In this document: positions 44,712 through 53,201 of the stretch, piece after piece
Layout of the letters: each line of letters starts with the position of its first letter
Numbering within the stretch: position 1 is the first letter of the stretch
Assembly (NCBI GenBank): GCA_944389935.1
Contig: CALXOE010000016.1
Span: forward strand, 1-64,000
Length of the DNA: 64,000 nt
Direction of reading: 5' to 3'
Source of the DNA: an uncultured Victivallis sp.
GTDB lineage: Bacteria > Verrucomicrobiota > Lentisphaeria > Victivallales > Victivallaceae
Notes under the pieces: model-generated
Database searches by the model: none
Seen by the model: only the letters and a program-made list of their open reading frames with translations
What the model was told of the DNA's origin: nothing
Program-made: the position numbers and the translations under genes

Positions 44712-46733
44712 ATGAGGCAATTTGTCGCAAAACTTTTTCCGTTCCGTAAGAGTCTGATCCCGGTGGTCGCGGCAGCTCTGACAGCAGCGGGAGGGCTGTC
44801 CTGGATTTTCAGCTGCCCCGGAGATTACGTCGAGCCCGGCATCTGGTGGAAGCTCGGTGCGGCGGGGCTGCTGTATTCGTCGGCGCTTTCGGCGCAACTG
44901 CTGCTCGGCCGGCGGCCGGGCAGATTTGTCTATTTTGCGTTTCCGCCTCTGCTGGCTGTGGCCGAAGCGCTGAATTTCGCACCGCCGGATCGCTTCTATG
45001 CGTCGCAGCAGCTCGGGTTCTCGCTGTTGCTGGCGGGGTGGTGCTGGTGTCTGGACACGGCGGTCGGGGAGTTCGCCGCCCGGCGATTCCGACGTCTGGC
45101 GGCGCTGCCGACGGTTGGAATCGCCGGGGCGCTCTATCTGCTGCCGCTGACCGTTCTCGTGTGGCGTCTCGTCTCGGGGCGGAAGTTCACGGCCGACTCG
45201 ATTCAGGCGGTTTATCAGACGAATCTCGCGGAGGGAGTCCACTACTTCTTCACCGATCCGGCCTGTCCGCTGCTGCTCCTGCTCGCGGCGGCGGCGGCAA
45301 CGGGGATCGTTCTGCTCAACCGGCTCGGCGCCCCCGCTCCGGCGCCGGTCCCGGTGTCCGTGGTCTGCGCGGTGGTGCTGCTCGCGTTCTTCCCCGGAGT
45401 CTGGACGGAGCTTGCCGGCCTCGAATCGCTGAACCGGACCAAGGTGCTGTTCACCGACAGTCTGGAATACTTCAACGTGATCGAACGTTATGCCGCTGGC
45501 GAGGACGCCAGAAAAGCCGAGACCGCACTTCACGTGACTCCCGGCAGCGGCGACGACGGCATCTACGTGCTGATCCTCGGGGAATCACACAGCCGTCTCC
45601 GGTCGAGCGCCTACGGATACGAGCGGGACACCACACCGTTTCTGCGTCGCGCCGCGGAGGCGGCGGACTGCATCCTCCTGCGCAATGCGTATGCCTGTCA
45701 CACCCAGACCATGCAGGTACTTGCAATGCTGCTGACGGCCCGCAATCAGTACGGGGAGAGTGAAGAGGATTCGGCGCACCCGAGTCTCTTCGACGCGGCG
45801 AATTACTGCTCCTATGAAACGATCTTCCTGAGCAACCAATATCCGGGCGGCCGGTTCGACTCCCCGGTCGCGGCACTCGCCTCCGGCGCGAAACGGCGGA
45901 TCTGGCTCAATACGATGGAGGATTTTCTGCTCTGGCGCGCCCGGCCGGACGGGGCTCTGCTCAAACACCTGCCGCCGCTGCTCGAGGGGAAACGCACGCT
46001 CGTCGTGCTGCACTTCATGGGCAGTCACGGGCCTTATCACCAGCGTTACCCGGAGGGATTTGCCGCGGAGCTCGACTGGCACGCCTACGACAAAAGCGTT
46101 CTCTACACGGACACCCTGCTCGAAAAGCTGATCGATTCGTTCCGGAAAAATCCGCGAGTCCGGGCGGCGGTCTACGTCTCGGATCACTCCGAAATTCCAG
46201 GCGTCGGCCACGCCGCCGACCTCTTCGAGCCGGAGATGGCGGCGATTCCGATGCTGCTCTATCTCTCGGAGGAGCTGCGCCGGGAGCGGCCGGAACTCGA
46301 AGCGGTGCTGCGAAATCACGCGCAGCGGATCTTCACGAATGATCTGACCTTCGACCTGATGCTCGATTTGATGGGCATCCGCAACCGCTTTTCGCCGCCG
46401 GAACTGCGGATTGCCCGCCCGGAATACGCCTTGACTCCGGAGCGGGCGATGACGCTGCAGGGGAGAGTTCCGCTGGCCTCTCCCCCCGTCGTCGCCTCCG
46501 GGACGGCCGTTCAGAAGCGCAGCGAGAGCACGCCTGAAAGCGGCACCCGGACTCGGGCGAGACCCGACTCCGGAACTCCGGCTTCCCCGGCACGTCCGGT
46601 CGTGTCGAACACCTCGGCCGAGACGGGACGCGAGGCGAGATCGAGCACCAGCTCCTCCGCACCGGAAGCGTTGACCACCAGACACCGCCGCCCCGGGATA
46701 CAGTCGACCGGAACGGTCATGCCGGGATTGTAA
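44712..46733 (+). CDS. EptA-like phosphoethanolamine transferase, run-on C terminus
   Basis: A 673-aa membrane enzyme of the sulfatase/alkaline-phosphatase fold. Five or so membrane segments occupy residues 12-240. The catalytic domain starts at ILGESHSRLRSSAYGYERDTTP (metal Glu at about 291), with the likely nucleophile Thr in CHTQT (about 329-333) and metal ligands in HFMGSHGPY and YVSDHSE. Enzymes of this type add phosphoethanolamine to lipid A or surface glycans. The family pattern ends near residue 595. The last 75 residues are Ser/Thr/Pro/Arg-rich and are read antisense to the end of the GH36 gene (overlap 223 bp). One extra base in the six-C tract at 46482-46487 would give a stop at 46535-46537, so a frameshift or sequencing error is possible. 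The start at 44712 follows the promoter. Confidence 0.8.
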   Translation: MRQFVAKLFPFRKSLIPVVAAALTAAGGLSWIFSCPGDYVEPGIWWKLGAAGLLYSSALSAQLLLGRRPGRFVYFAFPPLLAVAEALNFAPPDRFYASQQLGFSLLLAGWCWCLDTAVGEFAARRFRRLAALPTVGIAGALYLLPLTVLVWRLVSGRKFTADSIQAVYQTNLAEGVHYFFTDPACPLLLLLAAAAATGIVLLNRLGAPAPAPVPVSVVCAVVLLAFFPGVWTELAGLESLNRTKVLFTDSLEYFNVIERYAAGEDARKAETALHVTPGSGDDGIYVLILGESHSRLRSSAYGYERDTTPFLRRAAEAADCILLRNAYACHTQTMQVLAMLLTARNQYGESEEDSAHPSLFDAANYCSYETIFLSNQYPGGRFDSPVAALASGAKRRIWLNTMEDFLLWRARPDGALLKHLPPLLEGKRTLVVLHFMGSHGPYHQRYPEGFAAELDWHAYDKSVLYTDTLLEKLIDSFRKNPRVRAAVYVSDHSEIPGVGHAADLFEPEMAAIPMLLYLSEELRRERPELEAVLRNHAQRIFTNDLTFDLMLDLMGIRNRFSPPELRIARPEYALTPERAMTLQGRVPLASPPVVASGTAVQKRSESTPESGTRTRARPDSGTPASPARPVVSNTSAETGREARSSTSSSAPEALTTRHRRPGIQSTGTVMPGL

Positions 46734-48274
46734 ACCGCCACGATCTGTTCGTCGGCGCCGTCGGCGATGACGATCGGATAGTTCAGCATCGGATGCAGCG
46801 GCCGCAGCGTGCCGTGCATGAGCGTCTCGCGGTGGCGACTCCAGAAGTCGAGCCAGAACCGCAGCATCTCCCGATGGCGTTCCGGCAGGGACTCGAGCCG
46901 CACAGAGATCTGCGGCACCGAGAAGAGGATGTTCAGGAACTGCAGAGCAGCCGACTCTGCGGAGTCGGCACTGTTCCATTCGAGCATGTCGGAGTGGACC
47001 GCCGTCGCCCCGGAACTCAGCCGCAGATCGATCGTGCGAACCCGGTTGGAAAGCACGTCCGCGGGGCAGTCGCCAGCGCGGAACATGCTGCCGTACTTGC
47101 GGATCGCCGGACCGATGTACGCCTGGCGGAACTCGATGAGAATTCCCGGCTTGATCCGGTTCAGGTGCGCCATCGTCTCCGAGAGCAGCCGGTCGACCGC
47201 CTCGGGCAGCGACTTGATGTCGCGTCCGGCGTAGTTCTCACTGACGGCCGGATCCTCGCCGTCGAAGCGGAACATGTCGATGAAGTCGAGCTTGAATCCG
47301 TCGATGTCCCACTCGCGAAGCGCGTTTTCGTAGATGGAGATCAGAAATGCGCGGACTTCCGGGAAACGCGGATCGAGCACATAGGTGTCGAGCCGGTCAA
47401 CCCGGGCGAGAAATTTGCCGCGGAAACGCTCCAGATTCCGGCTCTTCTTCCCGATAAACGGCACCGAATACCAGACCAGATACTTCATGCCGAGCTCGTG
47501 AACTTTCGCAACATGAGCGCGCATGTCGGGGAAGCGGTTCTTCGAGATCTCCCAGTCGCCGCAATAGGCGTAACCGCGGTTGCAGTCATCGGTCTGCCAG
47601 CCGTCGTCGACGATGATTCCTTTCATCCCGCAGGCGGCGGCGAGACGGCACTCGGCCTCGAGTTCCCGGTCGAACAGATTCTGGTGGAAGCTGTACCAGC
47701 TCGAATAAACCGGATCGAACGCGGCAGCGGGAACCGCGGCGGGGGTGCATTCGGGAAAGGTTTCATACCAGCGGAACGTCTGGCGCAGAACCTCGGCGTA
47801 GAAAAGATGCCGGGTGTCGAGGCGCAGCACGGTCTCATAGGACGAAAGCGGCGCCTCGGGAACGGAAAAGAGTTCGATCGAGCAGGCGATCTCATTGGCC
47901 TCCTCGCAGACTCCAGCCTTGATTTTGACGGTCCGCAACGCCTCCGAGAGCGCGAAAGTCAGGCGGTTCTCCCCATCGAGAGCGCCGAGCTGGACCGCGG
48001 GAACCTGATACGCCAGAGACGATTCCAGCGGCGCGCCCCAGTCCGGCGGAATGTTGCGTTGAAACGTCGCGGCCGTATGCCAGCGGAACTGCATATCGAG
48101 CTGAGGCACCCGCCATTCGAGCCGCACGTTCGGCGGATCGGACAACTCCGGCGCGCGGAACGCGAAGTGAACCAGTTCCACCCCCGGTTCCGGGGACTCT
48201 TTCGTGCACGCCAGATTCCAGTTGCGCAGCTCTCCCGCGATCCGGATCTCGCCGATCATGGTTGCAAATTTCAT
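46511..48274 (-). CDS. GH36 alpha-galactosidase-like enzyme
   Basis: A 587-aa cytoplasmic hydrolase of melibiase type. An N-terminal beta-sandwich (about 1-160) is followed by a TIM barrel. The barrel has GIIVDDGWQ (about 219-227), the nucleophile Asp330 in FKLDF and the acid/base Asp402 in RAGDCP; GDWEISKNRFPDM and YLVWYSVPF are also typical. A C-terminal beta domain ends the protein. The start at 48274 (MKFATMIG) has GGAG eight bases upstream; an ATG 33 bp earlier lacks one. No signal peptide is seen. It is the last gene after the GNAT and zinc-ribbon genes. GH36 enzymes usually cleave terminal alpha-galactose from oligosaccharides; other alpha-sugars are possible. Confidence 0.88.
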   Translation of the reverse strand: MKFATMIGEIRIAGELRNWNLACTKESPEPGVELVHFAFRAPELSDPPNVRLEWRVPQLDMQFRWHTAATFQRNIPPDWGAPLESSLAYQVPAVQLGALDGENRLTFALSEALRTVKIKAGVCEEANEIACSIELFSVPEAPLSSYETVLRLDTRHLFYAEVLRQTFRWYETFPECTPAAVPAAAFDPVYSSWYSFHQNLFDRELEAECRLAAACGMKGIIVDDGWQTDDCNRGYAYCGDWEISKNRFPDMRAHVAKVHELGMKYLVWYSVPFIGKKSRNLERFRGKFLARVDRLDTYVLDPRFPEVRAFLISIYENALREWDIDGFKLDFIDMFRFDGEDPAVSENYAGRDIKSLPEAVDRLLSETMAHLNRIKPGILIEFRQAYIGPAIRKYGSMFRAGDCPADVLSNRVRTIDLRLSSGATAVHSDMLEWNSADSAESAALQFLNILFSVPQISVRLESLPERHREMLRFWLDFWSRHRETLMHGTLRPLHPMLNYPIVIADGADEQIVAVYNPGMTVPVDCIPGRRCLVVNASGAEELVLDLASRPVSAEVFDTTGRAGEAGVPESGLARVRVPLSGVLSLRF

Positions 48275-48315
48275 AAAAACTCCATTTTTAAGGGATTGCA
48301 GAAACATTTTCCAAG

Positions 48316-48822
48316 TCAGAGCTCATCCGGGGCAGAGCGTTGATCCCGTCCCCGGAGCCGGGCGATGTCACTCTCGAGCCGGCCCAGCCGAATGAAAATC
48401 GAACGGATCACATCGGAATTTTCCCCGGGAGCGGAGGCGGGGAGCGTTTTCTTTTCCGCTGCGATTTTCCTGAGTTGGCCGCGCAGCTCGGCAGCGCTTT
48501 TTTCCAGCGCGGCGACCCGGTCGGAGAGAGCGGTGAAATCGGCGGGATCGACCGTCGGAACCACCTCGACCGCGTTGATCTCCTCCGCCGGCATCGACTC
48601 CAGCAGACAGATCCACGCCAGCAAATTCACGACAACCATGAGCAGCACCAGCGCCGTGAGAATGCGAACCGTGCGGTTCCCTCCGACCCGGCCGACCACT
48701 GTCGCCTCGGCACCGTTGAACGACCGTCCGCAGGAGAGACACTCGAAAATGCCTCCGCGTTCCCGTTCGTCGACGGTGTAATGCCGGTGGCAGTGCGGAC
48801 ACTCCAGTTTCAAAAGAGCCAT
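48316..48822 (-). CDS. Zinc-ribbon, membrane-anchored coiled-coil protein
   Basis: A 168-aa protein. An N-terminal zinc ribbon (CPHC at residues 8-11 and CLSC at 28-31; MJ0042-like) is followed by one membrane segment (about 53-75, LTALVLLMVVVNLLAWICLL) and a predicted coiled coil (about 92-125). The ribbon should face the cytoplasm and the coiled coil the periplasm. I know no defined function for this architecture. It starts three bases after the GNAT stop and lies 41 bp before the GH36 gene, in one operon; the link to either neighbour is unclear. Confidence 0.7.
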   Translation of the reverse strand: MALLKLECPHCHRHYTVDERERGGIFECLSCGRSFNGAEATVVGRVGGNRTVRILTALVLLMVVVNLLAWICLLESMPAEEINAVEVVPTVDPADFTALSDRVAALEKSAAELRGQLRKIAAEKKTLPASAPGENSDVIRSIFIRLGRLESDIARLRGRDQRSAPDEL

Positions 48823-48825
48823 ATC

Positions 48826-49368
48826 TTATTTTCCTTTCCTGTGCGCCGTTCCCGGCAATTCCAGCACGTAGAGTGCGTGCGGCATATCCATATCGTAATA
48901 GTGTTTCACAAAGATCCGCTCGACTTTCATGCCGAGAGACTCCGCAACGCGGCGGGAGGGCGCGTTGTTGACCCGGACACACGCGACAAGACGGGGCGTG
49001 CCAAGCACGTTGAACGCATAATCCCGACAGCCCGCCGCCGCCTCGCGCGCATACCCGCGATGCCAGAATCTCCGCTTGAAGAGGTAACCGACCTCGAGCT
49101 CCCGCGTATTTTCGACATTCTGGATCGTGAGTCCGCACATGCCGAGCCATGCTCCGCTCTCCCGGCAGATCACCGCCCAGAGGCCGTGACCGTCCTGCTC
49201 GTAGCGCCGCAACTGCCGGTCGAGCCACGCATCGACCTCCCCGCTGGAAAAGGCGTGTTCATAGGCGTACATCGCCTCGGGATCCTGCAGGATTTCAGCC
49301 ATGTCGGTCCGATCATCACGCACGATCTCGCGCAACATAAGGCGCGGCGTGTTCAGAATCACATTCAT
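48826..49368 (-). CDS. GNAT-family N-acetyltransferase (RimJ/RimL type)
   Basis: A 180-aa acetyl-CoA-dependent acetyltransferase. The opening TPRLMLREIVRDDRTDMAEI (about 7-26), the core LEVGYLFKRRFWHRGYAREAAAGC (acetyl-CoA loop around 98-110) and ACVRVNNAPSRRVAESLGMK (about 132-151) are typical of RimJ/L-like GNATs acting on protein N termini or small amines. The substrate is unknown. The start at 49368 has ribosome binding site GGAGCGGA; an in-frame ATG 51 bp upstream also lies after the promoter and cannot be excluded. Confidence 0.85.
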   Translation of the reverse strand: MNVILNTPRLMLREIVRDDRTDMAEILQDPEAMYAYEHAFSSGEVDAWLDRQLRRYEQDGHGLWAVICRESGAWLGMCGLTIQNVENTRELEVGYLFKRRFWHRGYAREAAAGCRDYAFNVLGTPRLVACVRVNNAPSRRVAESLGMKVERIFVKHYYDMDMPHALYVLELPGTAHRKGK

Positions 49369-49442
49369 ATTCCGCTCCGGAAAGTTGTGTATCTTGCGGT
49401 CTGCATTGATTGAACTCATCTGTTTTCCGTCATTTTATTTGT

Positions 49443-49471
49443 AACATAGCGCCGCTTTCCGGACAATGCAA
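49443..49471 (-). promoter_or_regulatory. Promoter of the GNAT / zinc-ribbon / GH36 operon
   Basis: Minus strand TTGCAT (49471-49466), 17-bp spacer, TATGTT (49448-49443). Confidence 0.5.
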
Positions 49472-49488
49472 GAAAATCGGGTGCAGGC

Positions 49489-49517
49489 TTGTAAAAACTT
49501 TGTCCGGGGTGTATACT
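49489..49517 (+). promoter_or_regulatory. Promoter of the RNase II-like gene
   Basis: TTGTAA (49489-49494), 17-bp spacer, TATACT (49512-49517). The start is near 49524, with ribosome binding site GAGGAGA before the ATG at 49548. Confidence 0.6.
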
Positions 49518-49547
49518 ATATCTGTAAAAATCACCGAGGAGACCCCC

Positions 49548-51374
49548 ATGCCTGCATACAATCCCGGCGCGCTCGTGCTCTACCATGCGAAGAGCGCGAC
49601 CGTCACCGCCGTCAACAAAGAGAAGATCGAGATCCGCATCGAGGGCGGTGACACGAAGTCCGTCCGCCCGAAAGACATTGAGTTTCTCCATCCGGGACCG
49701 GTGCGTTCGCTGCCGCCGGCCGCGCTCCCCGCTCCAGACGCACAGGAGCTCTCCGCGCTCATGGAGGGCGAGACGCTCCCGTTCGGAGATTTTGCGGAGC
49801 TCGCATACGGGACCCGCAGTCCCGAGGCGTACTACTCGGCATGGATGCTGCTGCAGGAGGGGATCTATTTCACCGGCTCGATCGAAACCGGTGTGACGGC
49901 CCGGAGTCAGGAGGAGATCGCCGAGTCGCTCGCGGCACTCCGGGAGAAAGAGGCCAGACAGCTCCGGCGGGCGGAACTCCTCGAACGGATCCGCGGCGGC
50001 GCGCTGCTGCCGGAAGATCTCCCGGCCATGCGCGAGATCGAGCAGGTCGCTCTCGGAGAGACCGCCTCGAGCCGTCTGCTCCGAGAACTCGGCATCGAAG
50101 CCGTTCCGCCGAAAGCGCACGAGCTGCTGCTCAAACTCGGCGTCTGGGATCTCTTTGTCGATCCGTGGCCCGCGCGCATGGGAGTGAATCTCGAAACTCC
50201 GGAGATCGAGCTCGGCGCCCTCCCCCCGGAGCCGCGCACCGACCTCACGCATCTCGCGGCGCTCGCGATCGACGACGAAGGCAGCAACGACCCCGATGAT
50301 GCAATCAGTTACGAAGATGGAGTGCTCTGGGTGCACGTGGCCGATCCCGCCGCTCTCGTCACTCCGGGATCACCCGCCGACGACGAGGCGATGAACCGCG
50401 GCGAAAATCTCTATCTGCCGGAGAAAATCGTTCCGATGCTCCCGGCCGGGGCGACGACGCTCTTCGGCCTCGGACTCCAGCCGGTGAGTCCGGCGATCTC
50501 GTTTGCGATCCGCATCGCGGAAGACGGCAGCGCAACGCTCGAAAAGATGGTGCTCTCCACCGTCCGCGTCGAGCGGCTGACCTACGGCGGCGCGGCCGCG
50601 CACTGGGAGGAGTCCCCGCTGCGCGAACTGCGTCCGATGCTCGAACGCTTCAAGGCACGGCGCAAAGCGGACGGAGCGCTGTTCATCGACCTGCCGGAAG
50701 TCAAGATCCGGGTGGAAAACCGGGAAGTGAAGATCACCCCGCTCGGAATCACCCCCGAACGCGAACTCGTCGCCAATGCGATGCTCGCGGCCGGATCGGC
50801 CGCAGCGAAATACGCCGTCGAACATGACTTGCCTCTCCCGTTTGCGACTCAGGTTCCGCCCGAACCGGAGGAGTCCGCCGCGACGGGAACGGGAATCGCC
50901 GCGATGTTCGCGCTGCGCCGCAGCTGTCCGCCGAGCGTGGTGAGCACAAGCGCCGCGCCGCACGCGGGACTCGGCCTCGACTGTTATGCGAGGGTGACCA
51001 GTCCGTTGCGCCGCTACGGGGATCTGCTCGCGCACCAGCAGCTGCGCCGCGTCATCAAAGGTGAAGAGCCGCTGACGGCGGAGTATCTCGAAGCGCGTCT
51101 CGCGGTCTCCGAGCGCGAGGCGCTGACCCGCCGCCGGCTCGAACGGCAGGCGAACGAATTCTGGACGCAGGTGTTCCTCGCGCAGCAGCCGGAGTACCGG
51201 ACCGATGCGATTCCGGTCCTGCGGCAGGATGAACGGCTGACCTATCTCATCCCGGAACTCGCCTTTGAGTTCAAGAACCGGTTCGGCGGAAAAATCACGC
51301 TCGGAGAACCCGTTCCGGTTCAGCTGACCCGCTCCGACCCGGCCGCAGGGAGCACGAATTTCCGCATTCTCTGA
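49548..51374 (+). CDS. RNase II/RNase R-family exoribonuclease
   Basis: A 608-aa 3'-5' exoribonuclease of the RNB family, acting on cytoplasmic RNA. The RNB catalytic cluster AIDDEGSNDPDDAI (Asp242, Asp243, Asp248, Asp250, Asp251) binds the metals, and VTSPLRRYGDLLAHQQL near residues 484-500 is the conserved C-terminal RNB signature. The N-terminal region (1-230) begins with a small beta-barrel-like segment. There is no clear S1 domain at the C terminus, so it is shorter and simpler than RNase R and closer to the cyanobacterial/plastid RNase II branch. It is monocistronic with its own promoter. Confidence 0.85.
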   Translation: MPAYNPGALVLYHAKSATVTAVNKEKIEIRIEGGDTKSVRPKDIEFLHPGPVRSLPPAALPAPDAQELSALMEGETLPFGDFAELAYGTRSPEAYYSAWMLLQEGIYFTGSIETGVTARSQEEIAESLAALREKEARQLRRAELLERIRGGALLPEDLPAMREIEQVALGETASSRLLRELGIEAVPPKAHELLLKLGVWDLFVDPWPARMGVNLETPEIELGALPPEPRTDLTHLAALAIDDEGSNDPDDAISYEDGVLWVHVADPAALVTPGSPADDEAMNRGENLYLPEKIVPMLPAGATTLFGLGLQPVSPAISFAIRIAEDGSATLEKMVLSTVRVERLTYGGAAAHWEESPLRELRPMLERFKARRKADGALFIDLPEVKIRVENREVKITPLGITPERELVANAMLAAGSAAAKYAVEHDLPLPFATQVPPEPEESAATGTGIAAMFALRRSCPPSVVSTSAAPHAGLGLDCYARVTSPLRRYGDLLAHQQLRRVIKGEEPLTAEYLEARLAVSEREALTRRRLERQANEFWTQVFLAQQPEYRTDAIPVLRQDERLTYLIPELAFEFKNRFGGKITLGEPVPVQLTRSDPAAGSTNFRIL

Positions 51375-51476
51375 AACGCGGTTCGGAAATCGGCAAAATC
51401 CTGTGAATGCAATACATTTCCGGTGGAAAAATCCATACACCCGTGTTATCTTATACCGGAACAACAGGGAACGCAT

Positions 51477-52430
51477 ATGAACGAAACAGACAGTGATTTC
51501 GATCTTTTCAGCTACGCCGAATCCGTGAGGGAACAGCAGCTCGCGGAAACGGAAAAAGAACGGCAGCAGCCTGCCGAAACCGCACCGGAGTTTGAACCGG
51601 AACCGGAGTTGAAACCGAAGCCGGAGCCGGAAAACGCCGCGACTGCGGAAGAGCCGGAAGCCGCCGCGCCGGAACCGGCGAAAGTGCCCCCGCCGAAAGC
51701 GCTGACCCGAAATGATTTTCATCAGCTTTGCGTCGGATTTCTCGCGTCGCTCTCGCCGGACGCGATTGCGACTTCAGTGCCGGTGCGCCAGATCAAATAC
51801 CAGGTGACGGCCGCCGGATTCTGGCTCGGCGGGAACACCCGGAACCGGGAGGTGGTCCGCACGGCAGCGGTCGTGTTCTTCGATCAGACCGACAACTGTT
51901 TCTGCGACTGCGTCGACCAGAAAGCGCTGCTCGAAGCGATCCACGATCTGCGCGGTGAAAAGGAGAAACTCGAAGCGGAAATCCGCGCAACGGAACCGGA
52001 ACTCGCTTCGACGAACGATCTCTTCAGCGAATTCCGTTCCTGGGATTACGCCTCGAGCCGGAACAGCGCCTACCAGAAACTGCGCCGGAAACTCGAGAAA
52101 CTTCAGCACACGCTGCATCAGGGCAGCCGCCTCGAACACATTCGCAGCGCCGGCGCCGCCGATCTCTGCTATCTGGCGGTTCCGGCCGGGCTGATCGCTC
52201 CGGACGAAATCGCCGCCGGCTGGGGACTGGTCTACCTGAACGCCGACCGCAGTTTCACGCTCGTGCGGGAAGCGGAACTCCAGGGCGAAGTCGATCCGCA
52301 TAACCGGCAGCTGCTCGCCCGCAACATCGCCGTCGCGGCGACTTCGGCGGTGCTCTTTGCCGCGGGAGTCGATCATCATGGGGAGAACGTCAGCTTCCGC
52401 AAACAGCCGCGTCGCCGCCGTCCTCAGTGA
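51477..52430 (+). CDS. Hypothetical protein, possible MmcB/nuclease-like domain
   Basis: A 317-aa protein. Residues 30-75 are a Pro/Glu/Ala-rich linker. A helical region and a charged coiled coil (about 157-185) follow. The part from about residue 218 (GAADLCYLAVPAGLIAPDEIAAGWGLVYLNADRSF) resembles the end of MmcB/PD-(D/E)XK-like proteins in which a strand with Asp is followed by LCYLAVP and GWGLVY. If correct, the middle holds a restriction-type nuclease fold, but I see no complete catalytic set. A bidirectional terminator follows 18 bp after the stop. Function should be left open. Confidence 0.6.
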   Translation: MNETDSDFDLFSYAESVREQQLAETEKERQQPAETAPEFEPEPELKPKPEPENAATAEEPEAAAPEPAKVPPPKALTRNDFHQLCVGFLASLSPDAIATSVPVRQIKYQVTAAGFWLGGNTRNREVVRTAAVVFFDQTDNCFCDCVDQKALLEAIHDLRGEKEKLEAEIRATEPELASTNDLFSEFRSWDYASSRNSAYQKLRRKLEKLQHTLHQGSRLEHIRSAGAADLCYLAVPAGLIAPDEIAAGWGLVYLNADRSFTLVREAELQGEVDPHNRQLLARNIAVAATSAVLFAAGVDHHGENVSFRKQPRRRRPQ

Positions 52431-52448
52431 GCGTCTGTCCGCTCAACG

Positions 52449-52479
52449 AAAAAGCGCCCTTTTGACGGGGCGCTTTTTT
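52449..52479. terminator. Bidirectional rho-independent terminator
   Basis: The stem GCGCCC...GGGCGC (52454-52459 with 52468-52473) is flanked by A-runs on the left and T-runs on the right. It can therefore end the 51477 gene on the plus strand and the lipoprotein gene on the minus strand. Confidence 0.85.
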
Positions 52480-52509
52480 CATTCCGGGATCGGAGAAAGG
52501 GTTTGAATC

Positions 52510-53022
52510 TCATTCCGCCGCAGGCTCTACGACTTCGAGAGGCGGGTTTTCGCCATTGTACTTCAGGAACTCGGCCCGCAGGACACGGACGTAGCGGGCA
52601 TTGACGGAAACCTCCTCGAGGCTGCCGCGCATGCTGCCGTAATTCATATCGACATCGTCCTGAATCTGCCGCCAGTTGCTCGCATTGCCGTCGTAACTGC
52701 CGGCGGTGTTGAAACGCGGCTCCATGCTGCGCGATTCCGATTTCGGCACGACCTCCTGCCCGGTAATCAGAACCGCATCCGCACCGCGTGCGCCGGCTTC
52801 GCGCTTGAGTTTGTCGAGCAGCCGGTCGCGACTCACATCCCGATAGTCCCCGGAGGCGGTCGCCTCGCCGAGCACGCGGTAGGCGCGGCGGATCCTCGCG
52901 GCATCGGTGAACACCGTGACCTCTTCCGTCTCCGGAGCCGCACTTTCCCCCTTGTACTCGAAGTTCACGCACCCGGCCAGAAGCAGCGTCAGGGCGAATA
53001 ACAAAAGATCCCGTTTCATCAT
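52510..53022 (-). CDS. Predicted lipoprotein, 170 aa
   Basis: The N terminus MMKRDLLLFALTLLLAGC is a lipoprotein signal with lipobox LAGC, so the mature protein should start at Cys18 and be tethered to a membrane facing the periplasm. The mature part has an Asp/Arg-rich helix (YRVLGEATASGDYRDVSRDRLLDKLKREAGARGADAVLI), the DUF4156/RcsF-like pattern in which a Gly-Ala-Asp-Ala-Val segment ends an alpha-beta unit. No function is assignable. The start at 53022 is fixed by the promoter at 53053-53081, which overlaps the longer in-frame alternative at 53052. Confidence 0.75.
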   Translation of the reverse strand: MMKRDLLLFALTLLLAGCVNFEYKGESAAPETEEVTVFTDAARIRRAYRVLGEATASGDYRDVSRDRLLDKLKREAGARGADAVLITGQEVVPKSESRSMEPRFNTAGSYDGNASNWRQIQDDVDMNYGSMRGSLEEVSVNARYVRVLRAEFLKYNGENPPLEVVEPAAE

Positions 53023-53052
53023 GATGGCACCATCTCCCCGTTTTTGTTTCAT

Positions 53053-53081
53053 AAGTTAGCCGGTGAACGCGGATTTTTCAA
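53053..53081 (-). promoter_or_regulatory. Promoter of the lipoprotein gene
   Basis: Minus strand TTGAAA (53081-53076), 17-bp spacer, TAACTT (53058-53053). Confidence 0.55.
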
Positions 53082-53100
53082 ATCAAATCGCGAAATAAGA

Positions 53101-53129
53101 TTGATTTTACCGGAGCGACGCATTATTTT
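53101..53129 (+). promoter_or_regulatory. Promoter of dapA
   Basis: TTGATT (53101-53106), 17-bp spacer, TATTTT (53124-53129). The start is near 53136, leaving a leader of about 66 bases with no recognised riboswitch. Confidence 0.55.
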
Positions 53130-53201
53130 AAATAAGACAAACTTTGCGGAGTCTTTCCGCCTGATATGGGACATGTGGACATACAACAATTTTCCGGAGC
53201 T

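Noticed and set aside
53137..53201. A lysine riboswitch in the dapA leader
   Set aside because: The leader is only about 66 bases, far too short for a lysine riboswitch, and no conserved helices are seen.
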